49,091 bases of DNA, taken from positions 11,952 through 61,042 of the forward strand of contig JALCBJ010000038.1 in the NCBI GenBank assembly GCA_028066595.1, read 5' to 3'. The notes below the pieces were generated by a model. It had not been told where the DNA came from, searched no databases, and saw only the letters and a list, made by a program, of their open reading frames with translations. The position numbers and the translations under genes were made by a program. Each line of letters opens with the position of its first letter. Within the stretch, counting starts at the first letter, position 1. Positions 1 to 7,885 of this stretch are shown piece after piece. The stretch is from Thermoanaerobaculia bacterium. Lineage in GTDB: Bacteria > Acidobacteriota > Thermoanaerobaculia > Multivoradales > J023.

Positions 1-976
1 GTTCTCGGCGCAGTTCCTGAAGAGATGCCGGGGCCACGAGAGCTTCGGTCTGTCGAACGGTCAGCGAACCACCTCGATGCACAACCAATACCGCGGCTTT
101 GTCGAGTGGTCTCTGGTCCAGGACCTGCCAATGATAGTTGGGAGCGGCGGCCTCGAGCCAAGACGTCTGATTGTCGGCCCAGGCCTTTTTGAGCAGTTGG
201 TTGGTCCGCCGCTTTCGGGCTATCGAACGCAGCTCGTCGGCCGTGCGTTCGACCTTGGGCAAGATCTTTTCGCAGTACAGCATCGTCAGACCGGTCGGGA
301 GCTCGATGATGTCGCTGATCTCGCCAGGTCGCATGGCCATCGCGATGGCATCGACCTTCGCGTCGAGCGTGCCTTGGGAGACATTTCCGATCAAACCCTT
401 CTGAAAACGCGTCTGCGAATCTGAGTGTTCGCTGGCCAGCTCGCCGAAATCCTCCCCTGCAACAGCACGTCGTCGCAGGTCCTTCATCTCCTGGAGGACG
501 ATGGTCTTGTCGACAGCATCGGCTTCCAGGGGGTATCGCTTGAAAACCGTGCGCAGCCGCACACGCCTGGGAAGAGTGAATATGTCCTTGATGCGCTGGT
601 AATACGCTTCGACCTCGGCGTCCGACGGCTCGGTCGTTCTGGCCAGCTCGCGGCGGTGCGCCAGCTCCACCATCGGAGCTTGCGCCAGCTCGACGGCGAC
701 CTTCACATCCACCCGCTGGTCGATCCCGAGACGTTCCGCCTCCGCGGCCAGGGACTTGAGAAGAATCAGCTCCCGTAGATCGAGATTCCAATCTGAGGTT
801 GCCGGACGGTTTTCGAAACGTCGCCAGCTCTCGAGCTCCGCCTCCGTGACCGTGCTGCGATAGCTGGCAACCACCTCGCGCGCCCTGCCGATCTCAGCCT
901 CGGCGTCCGCCCACAGCGCTCCAAAGCTCAAGACAAGCGCGGTCGAGCCCAAGAAATTGCGGGTGCTGATTCTCAT
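1..976 (-). CDS. Periplasmic PpiC-type peptidyl-prolyl isomerase, partial (C-terminus off the left edge)
   Basis: The minus strand reads open from an ATG at 974-976 to base 1, giving 325 residues with no stop, so the gene continues beyond the left edge. Residues 1-25 look like a Sec signal peptide (MRISTRNFLG start, hydrophobic core, cleavage near WADA). Residues about 138-240 resemble a parvulin rotamase domain, including GLIGNVSQGTLD and an MRPGEISDIIELPTGL-like segment. This family catalyses proline cis/trans isomerisation and chaperones exported or outer-membrane proteins. The N-terminal 100 residues are helical and SurA/PrsA-like. A -10-like TATACT ends 10 nt before the ATG and is shared with the divergent gene at 1005. 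The family call is fairly secure; the substrate is unknown. Confidence 0.8.
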   Translation of the reverse strand, partial: MRISTRNFLGSTALVLSFGALWADAEAEIGRAREVVASYRSTVTEAELESWRRFENRPATSDWNLDLRELILLKSLAAEAERLGIDQRVDVKVAVELAQAPMVELAHRRELARTTEPSDAEVEAYYQRIKDIFTLPRRVRLRTVFKRYPLEADAVDKTIVLQEMKDLRRRAVAGEDFGELASEHSDSQTRFQKGLIGNVSQGTLDAKVDAIAMAMRPGEISDIIELPTGLTMLYCEKILPKVERTADELRSIARKRRTNQLLKKAWADNQTSWLEAAAPNYHWQVLDQRPLDKAAVLVVHRGGSLTVRQTEALVAPASLQELRRE

Positions 977-986
977 GATCGAGCGG

Positions 987-994
987 AGTATAGA
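987..994. promoter_or_regulatory. Overlapping divergent -10 elements
   Basis: The 8 bp AGTATAGA read as TATAGA (989-994) on the plus strand and TATACT (992-987) on the minus strand. Each hexamer ends exactly 10 nt before an ATG (1005 on plus, 976 on minus), so the two start codons are symmetric around 990.5. No good -35 is visible on either side. This would give very short or absent 5' leaders for both genes. Confidence 0.45.
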
Positions 995-1004
995 GTACGC
1001 CTCC

Positions 1005-4000
1005 ATGCACCGGGACCGTTCCTTTGCCTTGCTCCTGCTCTGCTTTCTCCTGTCAGGCATGGCGGCCCTGGTCTACGAGACCGTGTGGACCGAACAGTTC
1101 GCGCTCGTGTTCGGTACCTCCGAGTTGGCCGTGGCGACGGTACTGGGAGCCTATATGGCCGGACTGGCCGTAGGAGCTGCCACGGCCCGCAGATGGATCC
1201 ATCGAATCCGTAGGCCGGTCTGGGTGTATGCGGTCCTCGAGCTCGGTATCGTCCTGTCCACCGTCGCTGTCCCCAGCGGACTGAGGCTGGCCGGCTCCCT
1301 TCAGAACGTGCTCCTTGGAGGTCTCGATCTACCGCCCGATGCGGGCTCGCTGAGCTCAGCAAGCTTCTACCTCGTCGTGGCCTTCGCCGTGCTGTTGATC
1401 CCCACAGCACTGATGGGTGCCACTCTTCCACTTCTCGCTCGTCACTGCGTGCGACGAGATAGCGAAGTGGGTCCCAAGGTGGGTTGGCTCTACGCCGCCA
1501 ACACCGTCGGCGCCGCAGCCGGCACCCTACTCGCAGCCTTCGTGATCCTGCCACGCGTCGGCCTGCGAAACGCCGTTCTGATCGGCGCGGCGATCCACGG
1601 TGTGGTGTTTCTACTGGCGGTCTACCTGGCACGCACCACGGGTGGGATCAAGGAAGATGCCGAGCCCATCGTTCCTACGTCGCCAGTACGAACCGGATGG
1701 ATCCTGCCCGCGATCCTGATTTCCGGATTTGTGTCTTTCAGTTGGGAAGTCATGTGGACTCGGCTGCTGGGCCATCTCCTCGGTGGAACGGTCTATGCCT
1801 TCGGAACCATGTTGGCCACATTTCTTGTCGGCATCGGTCTGGGCGCTGCGGCGGCGTCGAGGTTCTCCACCACGGTTCCGGCCTCAGTGAGGGGGTTCGC
1901 CCTTGCCCAGTTCGGTATTGCGGTTTCCTCTTGGGGTGCCTTCCTTTTCATCGATCGGTTGCCGGGCGAGTTCTCGGCCCTGGCGGAGTCCGGCGCGTCT
2001 CTCGCCCGTGCCGGCTCGGTGGCAGCGATGACCCTGTTACCAGGTGCCTTCTTCGTCGGCGCCACGTTCCCATTCGCTGTGCGTATTCTGGCCCGCAGTG
2101 CTGCCGATGCTGCGCCGGCGAGCGCCCGGATCTATGCATGGAATACCGTCGGCGCGATCCTGGGTGCAGTTCTCACCGGCTTCGTGTTGCTGCCCCGACT
2201 CGGATTTGCCGGCAATGCCCTCCTCGCGATCGGCCTGAGCCTCGTTCTGGCCCTGGTTGCTGCACTATCGGCAAGACGGCGTGAGGCTGCTTTGGCAACA
2301 GCCGCTGCTGCCGCACTCGTCGCTGTATCTGTATGGCAGCCACCGACGCCTTGGCGGGTCCTACGCACTGCCCCTCTGTCGGGTTTACAGGCAGAGGGTG
2401 AGGTGGCCTACTTCGCCGTCGGGCGGAGCGCCACGGTGATGCTGGTAGACGAGAAGGGACGTTGGCGGCTGAGCACCAACGGTTTGCCCGAAGCAGCCAT
2501 CCAACGCCCAGGCTCGCGGATCGGTCGCTTCACGGCCTCTCGCTGGATGGCACTCCTACCCTTGATCAGCCGTCCAGAGACCCGCTCGATGTTGGTCATC
2601 GGTTTGGGCGCGGGCGGCACTCTCGACCGGGTGCCGGAGACGATCCGAGAGATCCATGTAGTCGAGCTCGAACCAGAGGTCGTGGAGGCCAATCGGCGGA
2701 TGGCCAAAAACAGAGATTGGGATCCGCTGGCCGACCCGAGGCTGCAGGTGCACGTCAACGACGTGCGCAGCGCCCTGAGTTTGAGCGATCGCCGCTACGA
2801 CGCCATCGTCTCGCAGCCCTCTCATCCATGGACATCCGGATCGTCCCACCTCTTTACCAGCGAGTTCTTCTCCCTCGTGCGAGAGCGTTTGGGTCCCCGC
2901 GGCGTTTTCGTACAGTGGATCGGGTTGCAGTACGTAGACGCCGAGTTGCTACGCTGCTTGGTCGCGACGTTGGTCGATGTATTCGAGTACGTCGAGGTAT
3001 TCCAGCCGTACCCCGGCGGCAGCCTGCTCTTTCTGAGCGGCGAACAACCGCTCATCGAGCGAGACTCCGTCACCCGCGGTCTCGCCAAGGGTCGCGATGC
3101 CTGGCGACGGATGGGCGTCCTCAGCGAGGACGACATTCGGGTCGCGCGTATGCTCACGAGCGATGGCAGTAAGGAATTCGGTGTCGGCGCAGAGCGCAAC
3201 ACGGACTTTCGGAATCTCCTGAAGATTCGTTCACCCAAGATCCTCTCTGCGCCGATCGGCCGGGGCGGCTCTCAGCGACTCCTGGCGGAGCTAGACCCGC
3301 TTCTTCGCTCTCCCGAGTCGGCAGGAGGGATCTACGCAATCCGGCGCCTGATTCGAGAACGCAGCCTAGAACGAGCTCGCCGGATCGCTGCGGCCTTGCC
3401 CGACAGCGACGATCGAGAGGTGGCCGAAGCCTTGACCGACTTGGCTTCCGGACGACCTCGCTTGGCAACGAGGGCGCTCTGGGCGGCGGTCGAGAACGGC
3501 GGTGGTGCATCCACCGAGGCATTTCACGCTCTGCTGTTACACAGTCGAGGACAGTTCGCAGACCGCGGAGTCCCGCCGCGTCTACAGGCCCTTCTGACCA
3601 CGGATGCGGCAGCCTCTGCGGTGGTCGAAGGATGGCGGCAGATGCGGCTGCAGCAGTCTGAGTCGATCCGGGCTCTAGAGTCCGAGCTCGCATCGGTCGA
3701 CCCGCAGCACGCCTTGTTCGATGCCGCGACGGCCTTGCGCGTGACGTGGCGGCAGGCTGTCGGCGGCCCTGAGTTGGCGCGAGAGGCCCTGGAACTGTTG
3801 GAGCCTGTTCTGGCCCACGGAACCGGCGCCAGGGGGCTCGTGAATCGAGCACAGATCGCCGTACTCGCAGGCGAACGCCAAATCGCCCTCACCAGCCTGA
3901 TCGAGCTCACCGAGATTCTCGACTCGAGCAGGGCTGGAACGTCGGCCGCCCGCCGTGCTCTGGCGCTCTTGGATACGTTTCCACCAGCCTGGCGAAACGG

Positions 4001-4052
4001 CGACTCTGAGTGGGTCCGCGACCTACTCCAACTCCGACTCGACGCATCCTGA
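1005..4052 (+). CDS. Fused membrane/spermidine-synthase-like protein with helical C-terminal repeats
   Basis: This 1015-residue protein has three parts. Residues 1-450 hold many hydrophobic segments of the MFS-like type found fused to SpeE domains (for example VYETVWTEQFALVFG and a second copy starting SWEVMWTRLLG). Residues about 460-690 are a Rossmann methyltransferase/SpeE-like fold with an SAM-type glycine loop, VIGLGAGGTLD, near residue 528, followed by VVELEPEVVEANRRM. The last 300 residues are alanine-rich helical repeats, probably TPR-like. Where true spermidine synthases carry the catalytic aspartates (YD..I.D.tDP) this protein has YDAIVSQPSHPW, so aminopropyl transfer is doubtful. 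The ATG at 1005 is preferred over an in-frame TTG at 957, which would overlap the divergent gene. Confidence 0.8.
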   Translation: MHRDRSFALLLLCFLLSGMAALVYETVWTEQFALVFGTSELAVATVLGAYMAGLAVGAATARRWIHRIRRPVWVYAVLELGIVLSTVAVPSGLRLAGSLQNVLLGGLDLPPDAGSLSSASFYLVVAFAVLLIPTALMGATLPLLARHCVRRDSEVGPKVGWLYAANTVGAAAGTLLAAFVILPRVGLRNAVLIGAAIHGVVFLLAVYLARTTGGIKEDAEPIVPTSPVRTGWILPAILISGFVSFSWEVMWTRLLGHLLGGTVYAFGTMLATFLVGIGLGAAAASRFSTTVPASVRGFALAQFGIAVSSWGAFLFIDRLPGEFSALAESGASLARAGSVAAMTLLPGAFFVGATFPFAVRILARSAADAAPASARIYAWNTVGAILGAVLTGFVLLPRLGFAGNALLAIGLSLVLALVAALSARRREAALATAAAAALVAVSVWQPPTPWRVLRTAPLSGLQAEGEVAYFAVGRSATVMLVDEKGRWRLSTNGLPEAAIQRPGSRIGRFTASRWMALLPLISRPETRSMLVIGLGAGGTLDRVPETIREIHVVELEPEVVEANRRMAKNRDWDPLADPRLQVHVNDVRSALSLSDRRYDAIVSQPSHPWTSGSSHLFTSEFFSLVRERLGPRGVFVQWIGLQYVDAELLRCLVATLVDVFEYVEVFQPYPGGSLLFLSGEQPLIERDSVTRGLAKGRDAWRRMGVLSEDDIRVARMLTSDGSKEFGVGAERNTDFRNLLKIRSPKILSAPIGRGGSQRLLAELDPLLRSPESAGGIYAIRRLIRERSLERARRIAAALPDSDDREVAEALTDLASGRPRLATRALWAAVENGGGASTEAFHALLLHSRGQFADRGVPPRLQALLTTDAAASAVVEGWRQMRLQQSESIRALESELASVDPQHALFDAATALRVTWRQAVGGPELAREALELLEPVLAHGTGARGLVNRAQIAVLAGERQIALTSLIELTEILDSSRAGTSAARRALALLDTFPPAWRNGDSEWVRDLLQLRLDAS

Positions 4053-4177
4053 CCCCGTTAGCTGGATCCCAGCCAGAAGCAGCTCCGCGCCGACCGTCAC
4101 ACCCGTCTGCGCGCGGCCTTCGAAGCTCGTCGGTGTTGCCCTGGCCCTGTACCGCCTTGGTTCACTGAGCTCACGAA

Positions 4178-4198
4178 GGTCCGACTCCAACTCGGACC
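4178..4198. other. Hairpin in convergent intergenic region
   Basis: A perfect 7-bp stem, GGTCCGA/TCGGACC, with a 7-nt loop lies between the convergent genes ending at 4052 and 4275. No T-run follows on either strand, so a terminator role is only possible. The rest of 4053-4274 shows nothing recognisable. Confidence 0.3.
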
Positions 4199-4274
4199 GT
4201 CTCGGCCGCGCTCGATCTGGCGCAGCTCTCGAGAAAGGAGTTGGGGATGCAAACCACCTAGGAGAGACACCCCG

Positions 4275-6014
4275 CTACTCCGGATAGCGAACGCGCCGAT
4301 ACCTGTCGACCTCATCGAATCTCTCGGTGTCAGTTGTTCCGTCCGGCCATGAGATCTTGACGATAACCGGCCCGGAGCAGGCGCCGAGGCCGAAATGCAC
4401 GCGCAGGTCGTCTTGGGCGAGCAGGCTGCCGCCGCTGCGCACTTCTCGTTGACCGATCTCCACATCGTCGCATGTGAGCAGAACTCTCGTGCCGATCGCC
4501 GACGGGTTGGCACTGCTGCCCTCGAGCCGAAAACCGATCCAGTGATTCCCTGTTTCGAGGCGATTCTCGAGAAGATCGACATGGTCGTTGGTGTTGGTGA
4601 TCAACAGATCGAGCCGTCCGTCGTCATTCCAGTCACCTACTGCCAGGGCCCGACTGACCTTTCGGATCGCGAAGGCTGCGCCGGCCTGGGGGCTCACGTC
4701 ACGGAAGCGCCCTCTGCCATCGTTCTCGAAGAGAAGATTGCTTTGCGGATAGCCGATACCGTGCTCGAACTCGTCGATGGTGTCCATCACATGGCCGTTG
4801 GCCACCGCCAGATCGAGGTCACCGTCGTTGTCGAAGTCGAAAAAACCTGCACCCCAGCCAACCCGCAGGTATGACGCCTCGCCGAGACCCGATTCGGTCG
4901 TTCTGTCCTCGAAGAACAGTTCGTCCCGATTGCTGTAGAAGGTATTGGTTTCGAACGAGTAGTTCGTGACCAGCAGGTCCTGGAGACGGTCGCCGTCGAC
5001 ATCGGCTAAGGCGAGCCCCATGCCCGATTCCTCGTGCCCGAGGTGGTTCAAGGCGAGGCCGGTGATCAGCGCCATTTCCGTGAAGAAGCCATTTCCATCA
5101 TTGACGTACAGTCTGTTGGCCGTGCCGTCGTTGGCGACCAGCACGTCCACGGCCCCGTCGGTCGTCAGGTCGCTCGCGACGACGCCGAAACCGCGATCGT
5201 CCCGCCCGATGGCGATCCCACGCACGAGGGACTCTTCTCGGAACGTCCCGTCGCCCTGGTTGATGTACAGATCGTCGCGCTGGCCGTCGAAAACGTGAGG
5301 GCGGCAGTAACTCCAAACGTCGCGGGCCGCGTCGCCGCAGCGCGGATTTCGCTCGAACGAGAAATCGACATAGTTGACGACATAGAGATCGAGATCACCG
5401 TCGCTGTCGAAATCAGCGAAGGTGCAGTTGGTACCCCACCGATCGCCGCCAACACCGGCTGACCCCGAAACCTCTTCGAAGCGGACTCGGCCATCGATCT
5501 CACCCAGACTGCGGAATAGCCGATCGGTACCGTAGTTGGTGACGTAGAAATCGAGCCAGCCGTCAGCGTCGAAGTCGCCTGCACACATTCCCATGCCGTA
5601 TCCAGGATCGCCGACCGCCGCGACGGCCGTCACATCAACGAATCGGCCTTCCCTATTCTCGTACAGCAGGTTTTGCGGGCTGGTGGTCAACGTCGAGCCA
5701 GGCGTGGCAGCCCCGTTGATCAGATAGAGATCCAGATCACCGTCGCCATCGAAGTCGAGCCAGCCACCTCCACTGGCTACGGTCTCGACATAGAAGCGTT
5801 GGCCCGATCGTCCATCCTGGTGCAAGAACTCGATACCCAGCTCTCGGGAAACGTCGACGAACCAGGCAAACTCGGTCGCGCCCGACACGGTACCGGCAGG
5901 CTCGGCAGCCGCATCGCGGGAGCCGGATTCCTCGATCGAAGGATCCGCTCCGCCGCAGGCGACGAGGAGCCAACCTGAAAGCGCGGCGGTGCAGAGCCGG
6001 CCCGCACCGATCAA
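4275..6014 (-). CDS. CRTAC1/ASPIC-type FG-GAP repeat lipoprotein
   Basis: This 579-residue protein starts with a lipoprotein signal (LLVACGG, Cys20). About seven FG-GAP/VCBS calcium-binding blades follow, each with a DxDxDGxxD core, such as DFDGDGDLDLYLINGA, DFDSDGDLDLYVVNY and DFDNDGDLDLAVANGH. The last 80 residues match the ASPIC/UnbV C-terminal domain (NHWIGFRLEG through VKISWPDGTTD). The family forms extracellular beta-propellers, and its role is poorly known. Its ATG overlaps the stop of the upstream TPR gene by 4 bp (6011-6014), so the two are translationally coupled. A TPR protein paired with a CRTAC1 protein is a common arrangement in this kind of genome. Confidence 0.88.
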   Translation of the reverse strand: MIGAGRLCTAALSGWLLVACGGADPSIEESGSRDAAAEPAGTVSGATEFAWFVDVSRELGIEFLHQDGRSGQRFYVETVASGGGWLDFDGDGDLDLYLINGAATPGSTLTTSPQNLLYENREGRFVDVTAVAAVGDPGYGMGMCAGDFDADGWLDFYVTNYGTDRLFRSLGEIDGRVRFEEVSGSAGVGGDRWGTNCTFADFDSDGDLDLYVVNYVDFSFERNPRCGDAARDVWSYCRPHVFDGQRDDLYINQGDGTFREESLVRGIAIGRDDRGFGVVASDLTTDGAVDVLVANDGTANRLYVNDGNGFFTEMALITGLALNHLGHEESGMGLALADVDGDRLQDLLVTNYSFETNTFYSNRDELFFEDRTTESGLGEASYLRVGWGAGFFDFDNDGDLDLAVANGHVMDTIDEFEHGIGYPQSNLLFENDGRGRFRDVSPQAGAAFAIRKVSRALAVGDWNDDGRLDLLITNTNDHVDLLENRLETGNHWIGFRLEGSSANPSAIGTRVLLTCDDVEIGQREVRSGGSLLAQDDLRVHFGLGACSGPVIVKISWPDGTTDTERFDEVDRYRRVRYPE

Positions 6015-7324
6015 AGGCCGTGTTTCCTGCGATAGGCGTCGATCGAAGAGTCTCCTGCTGGAGCGGCAGCCAGAAGACGGTCGAAGGCGGCCCTGTCTCC
6101 ATCGGTCAGCAGCAAATCAGCGAGAGTCAAACGGTAACGCGCCAGCCAGGGGACGAGATCGACGGCGAGTGACAGCTCCTGGGCCGCGCGTTCCGGATCC
6201 TCCTCAGCCAGAGCCAGCAGGCCGGCCGTGTAGTGAAACGGAGCGTACATTGCATCGACCTCGAATCCGCGCGTCAAGAGCTCCTGGGTCGCCTCTAGGT
6301 CGCCGAATTCGAATGCGAGACGGGCCTGGTGAGCCAGCGCCTTCGTATGATTCGGATGTTGGTCGAGCACCCGGCCGTATAGGTCGCGCGCGATCGACGT
6401 CAGATTCCGGGTATGCGCTGCCTGGCCAAGCAGAAGCAGACAATCCGCATCACAGGCCGGATCAGAGACGACTTTCTCGAGGCGTTCGGAAGCCTCCCTG
6501 ACAGCACCGGTCTGCAGCAATAGACGTACCATGCGTCGCTCGAACGTGATCGGCGAAGACACCAGTAGCTGCTCCTCGACCTGCCGCAAAATGTCGAGCT
6601 CTCGGTTCGACATGGTCATCGCGCCAGGCTTCGGTAGCTGGTCGAGAAGCTGAAACCTGTCGACAGCTGCCTGCACCTCGTCGAGGCGACCCATTCGTCG
6701 CCGAAGTTGAGAGATCAAGTAGAAGACATCACGACGGAGGGGATCGAGCTCAGCAGCTCGTTCGGCTTCGGCGAGAGCCCGTTCGCTGTCACCCAGTCGG
6801 CTGTACAGCTGGGCGGCCAGGTGTCGCGCTGCCGCATGGTCAGGATCCAACTCGATAGCCTTTCCGACGTGCACGAGCGCCAGCTTCGGATCTTCCGGCG
6901 AGTAGATGCGGGCGAACAGGAGATGAGTGTCCAGGCTCTCCGGCAAACGAGCAAGAGTATCGAGCGCCTGCTTGTGATCGGCCGTTCGCAGATACCCCTC
7001 TGCCAATCGCAGCCGGATCTCCACGTCGTCCGGCACCCGGGCCAGATACACCTCGAAGGCTTCGATCGCCCGTGTCAGACTCCCCTGGTGTCCTGAGATC
7101 CATCCCAGACCTAGCCCGCGCAGGGACTCGAGTCGATCTGGATGGTTTGCCAGGTCGGCAGCAAAGTAGTGCCGCGCCCAGTCGTACCGCGCCATCGCCA
7201 ACGCGTTCCGGCCGCGATGCAGATCGAGATCCGAGGAAGGCACGGCTGAATGGCAACCGACGAGAGCGGGGATCAGCAGGGCGAGCGCATATTTCGCATC
7301 CGCCCGACGACGAGCAGCCGACAT
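6011..7324 (-). CDS. TPR-repeat lipoprotein
   Basis: The protein has 437 residues from the ATG at 7322-7324. A longer reading to 7519 exists, but its N-terminus is low-complexity and would hide the lipoprotein signal. From this start the sequence is basic, then hydrophobic, then ALLIPALVGC with the lipobox Cys at 24. The body is tetratricopeptide-like helical pairs, for example NALAMARYDWARHYFAADLANHP, with the recurring pattern of small residues and prolines at turns. It probably scaffolds proteins at the outer membrane or periplasm together with the coupled CRTAC1 lipoprotein (4-bp overlap). A TATACT -10-like box ends 6 nt before the ATG, which suggests a leaderless mRNA. Confidence 0.85.
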   Translation of the reverse strand: MSAARRRADAKYALALLIPALVGCHSAVPSSDLDLHRGRNALAMARYDWARHYFAADLANHPDRLESLRGLGLGWISGHQGSLTRAIEAFEVYLARVPDDVEIRLRLAEGYLRTADHKQALDTLARLPESLDTHLLFARIYSPEDPKLALVHVGKAIELDPDHAAARHLAAQLYSRLGDSERALAEAERAAELDPLRRDVFYLISQLRRRMGRLDEVQAAVDRFQLLDQLPKPGAMTMSNRELDILRQVEEQLLVSSPITFERRMVRLLLQTGAVREASERLEKVVSDPACDADCLLLLGQAAHTRNLTSIARDLYGRVLDQHPNHTKALAHQARLAFEFGDLEATQELLTRGFEVDAMYAPFHYTAGLLALAEEDPERAAQELSLAVDLVPWLARYRLTLADLLLTDGDRAAFDRLLAAAPAGDSSIDAYRRKHGL

Positions 7325-7330
7325 GCGGCG

Positions 7331-7336
7331 AGTATA
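7331..7336 (-). promoter_or_regulatory. -10-like box directly upstream of the TPR gene
   Basis: TATACT on the minus strand ends 6 nt before the ATG of the TPR lipoprotein gene. The expected transcription start would be the A of the ATG itself. No convincing -35 is seen about 17 nt upstream, so this rests on the hexamer and its spacing only. Confidence 0.35.
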
Positions 7337-7512
7337 TGTGCCTCGGCTCACCCCTCGACGGGGCCACGACCCAGGCGAGGCTCGGCTCCATCGCCAGCCC
7401 GCGGAGGAGCCCGAATCGGCGGTGTACGGAGAGAAGGGCGTGACAGCGAAACAGAGAGTAACCTTTCGTTTCGCCTTGCGTAGATACCCATCGAGAACTG
7501 ACACCACCGGGC

Positions 7513-7542
7513 TGGACACCCGATCGGAAGTGGTGATAGCTT
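7513..7542 (+). promoter_or_regulatory. Sigma70-like promoter of a small transcription unit
   Basis: TGGACA (7513-7518; 5 of 6 matches to the -35 consensus) is separated by 18 bp from TAGCTT (7537-7542). The -10 is preceded by TG one base upstream, making it an extended -10. Transcription would start near 7549 and run through the small ORF at 7616 into the terminator at 7762-7797. Confidence 0.45.
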
Positions 7543-7615
7543 CTTTCCTCCGCCGGATTGCATTCCACGAGTAACACGAGCAACTTTGGACAACCTACTC
7601 ACGGACATCCCCAAC

Positions 7616-7726
7616 ATGCGTAGCAGTGACTCCAACTTTTCGGCCATCAGAGTTCGTCAGAGCATCTGGCAGGCCGTCGCGGCGCCGGTTTTCGTCGCCG
7701 CATCCAAGGAGTCCCTGAGCGCATAA
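7616..7726 (+). CDS. Small ORF, 36 residues, unknown
   Basis: An ATG at 7616 opens a 36-residue reading frame (starts MRSSDSNFSAIRV, ends KESLSA, TAA at 7724-7726). An in-frame TTG at 7586 would make it 46 residues. The ribosome binding site is weak for both. The middle, SIWQAVAAPVFVAA, is moderately hydrophobic. The ORF sits between a promoter-like pair (7513-7542) and an intrinsic terminator (7762-7797), which is why I list it. It may be a small protein, a leader peptide in front of the MATE gene, or a chance frame inside a small RNA. I do not recognise the sequence. Confidence 0.3.
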   Translation: MRSSDSNFSAIRVRQSIWQAVAAPVFVAASKESLSA

Positions 7727-7761
7727 CGCGATCCGCATCGTCGGCGTTTTCAGCCGATCGC

Positions 7762-7797
7762 AAGCCCCGGGCCTCCTGCAGGTTCGGGGCTTTTATC
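7762..7797 (+). terminator. Intrinsic terminator upstream of the MATE gene
   Basis: AAGCCCCG (7762-7769) pairs with CGGGGCTT (7785-7792) in an 8-bp GC-rich stem. The second arm runs into TTTTATCTT. It lies 88 nt before the MATE start codon on the same strand, so it either ends the small unit starting near 7549 or acts as an attenuator for the exporter. Confidence 0.7.
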
Positions 7798-7885
7798 TTG
7801 TCGGGCTCATGGGGGCTCGGAGCTCTGGGGGTTCGGACCTACAGGAGGCGGTCTTTTCGAATCATTCGTTCCGAGATTGTTCACC

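Noticed and set aside
77..778. Plus-strand frames of 77-117 codons at the left end
   Set aside because: They lie antisense to the open, signal-peptide-bearing PpiC frame that spans the whole interval.
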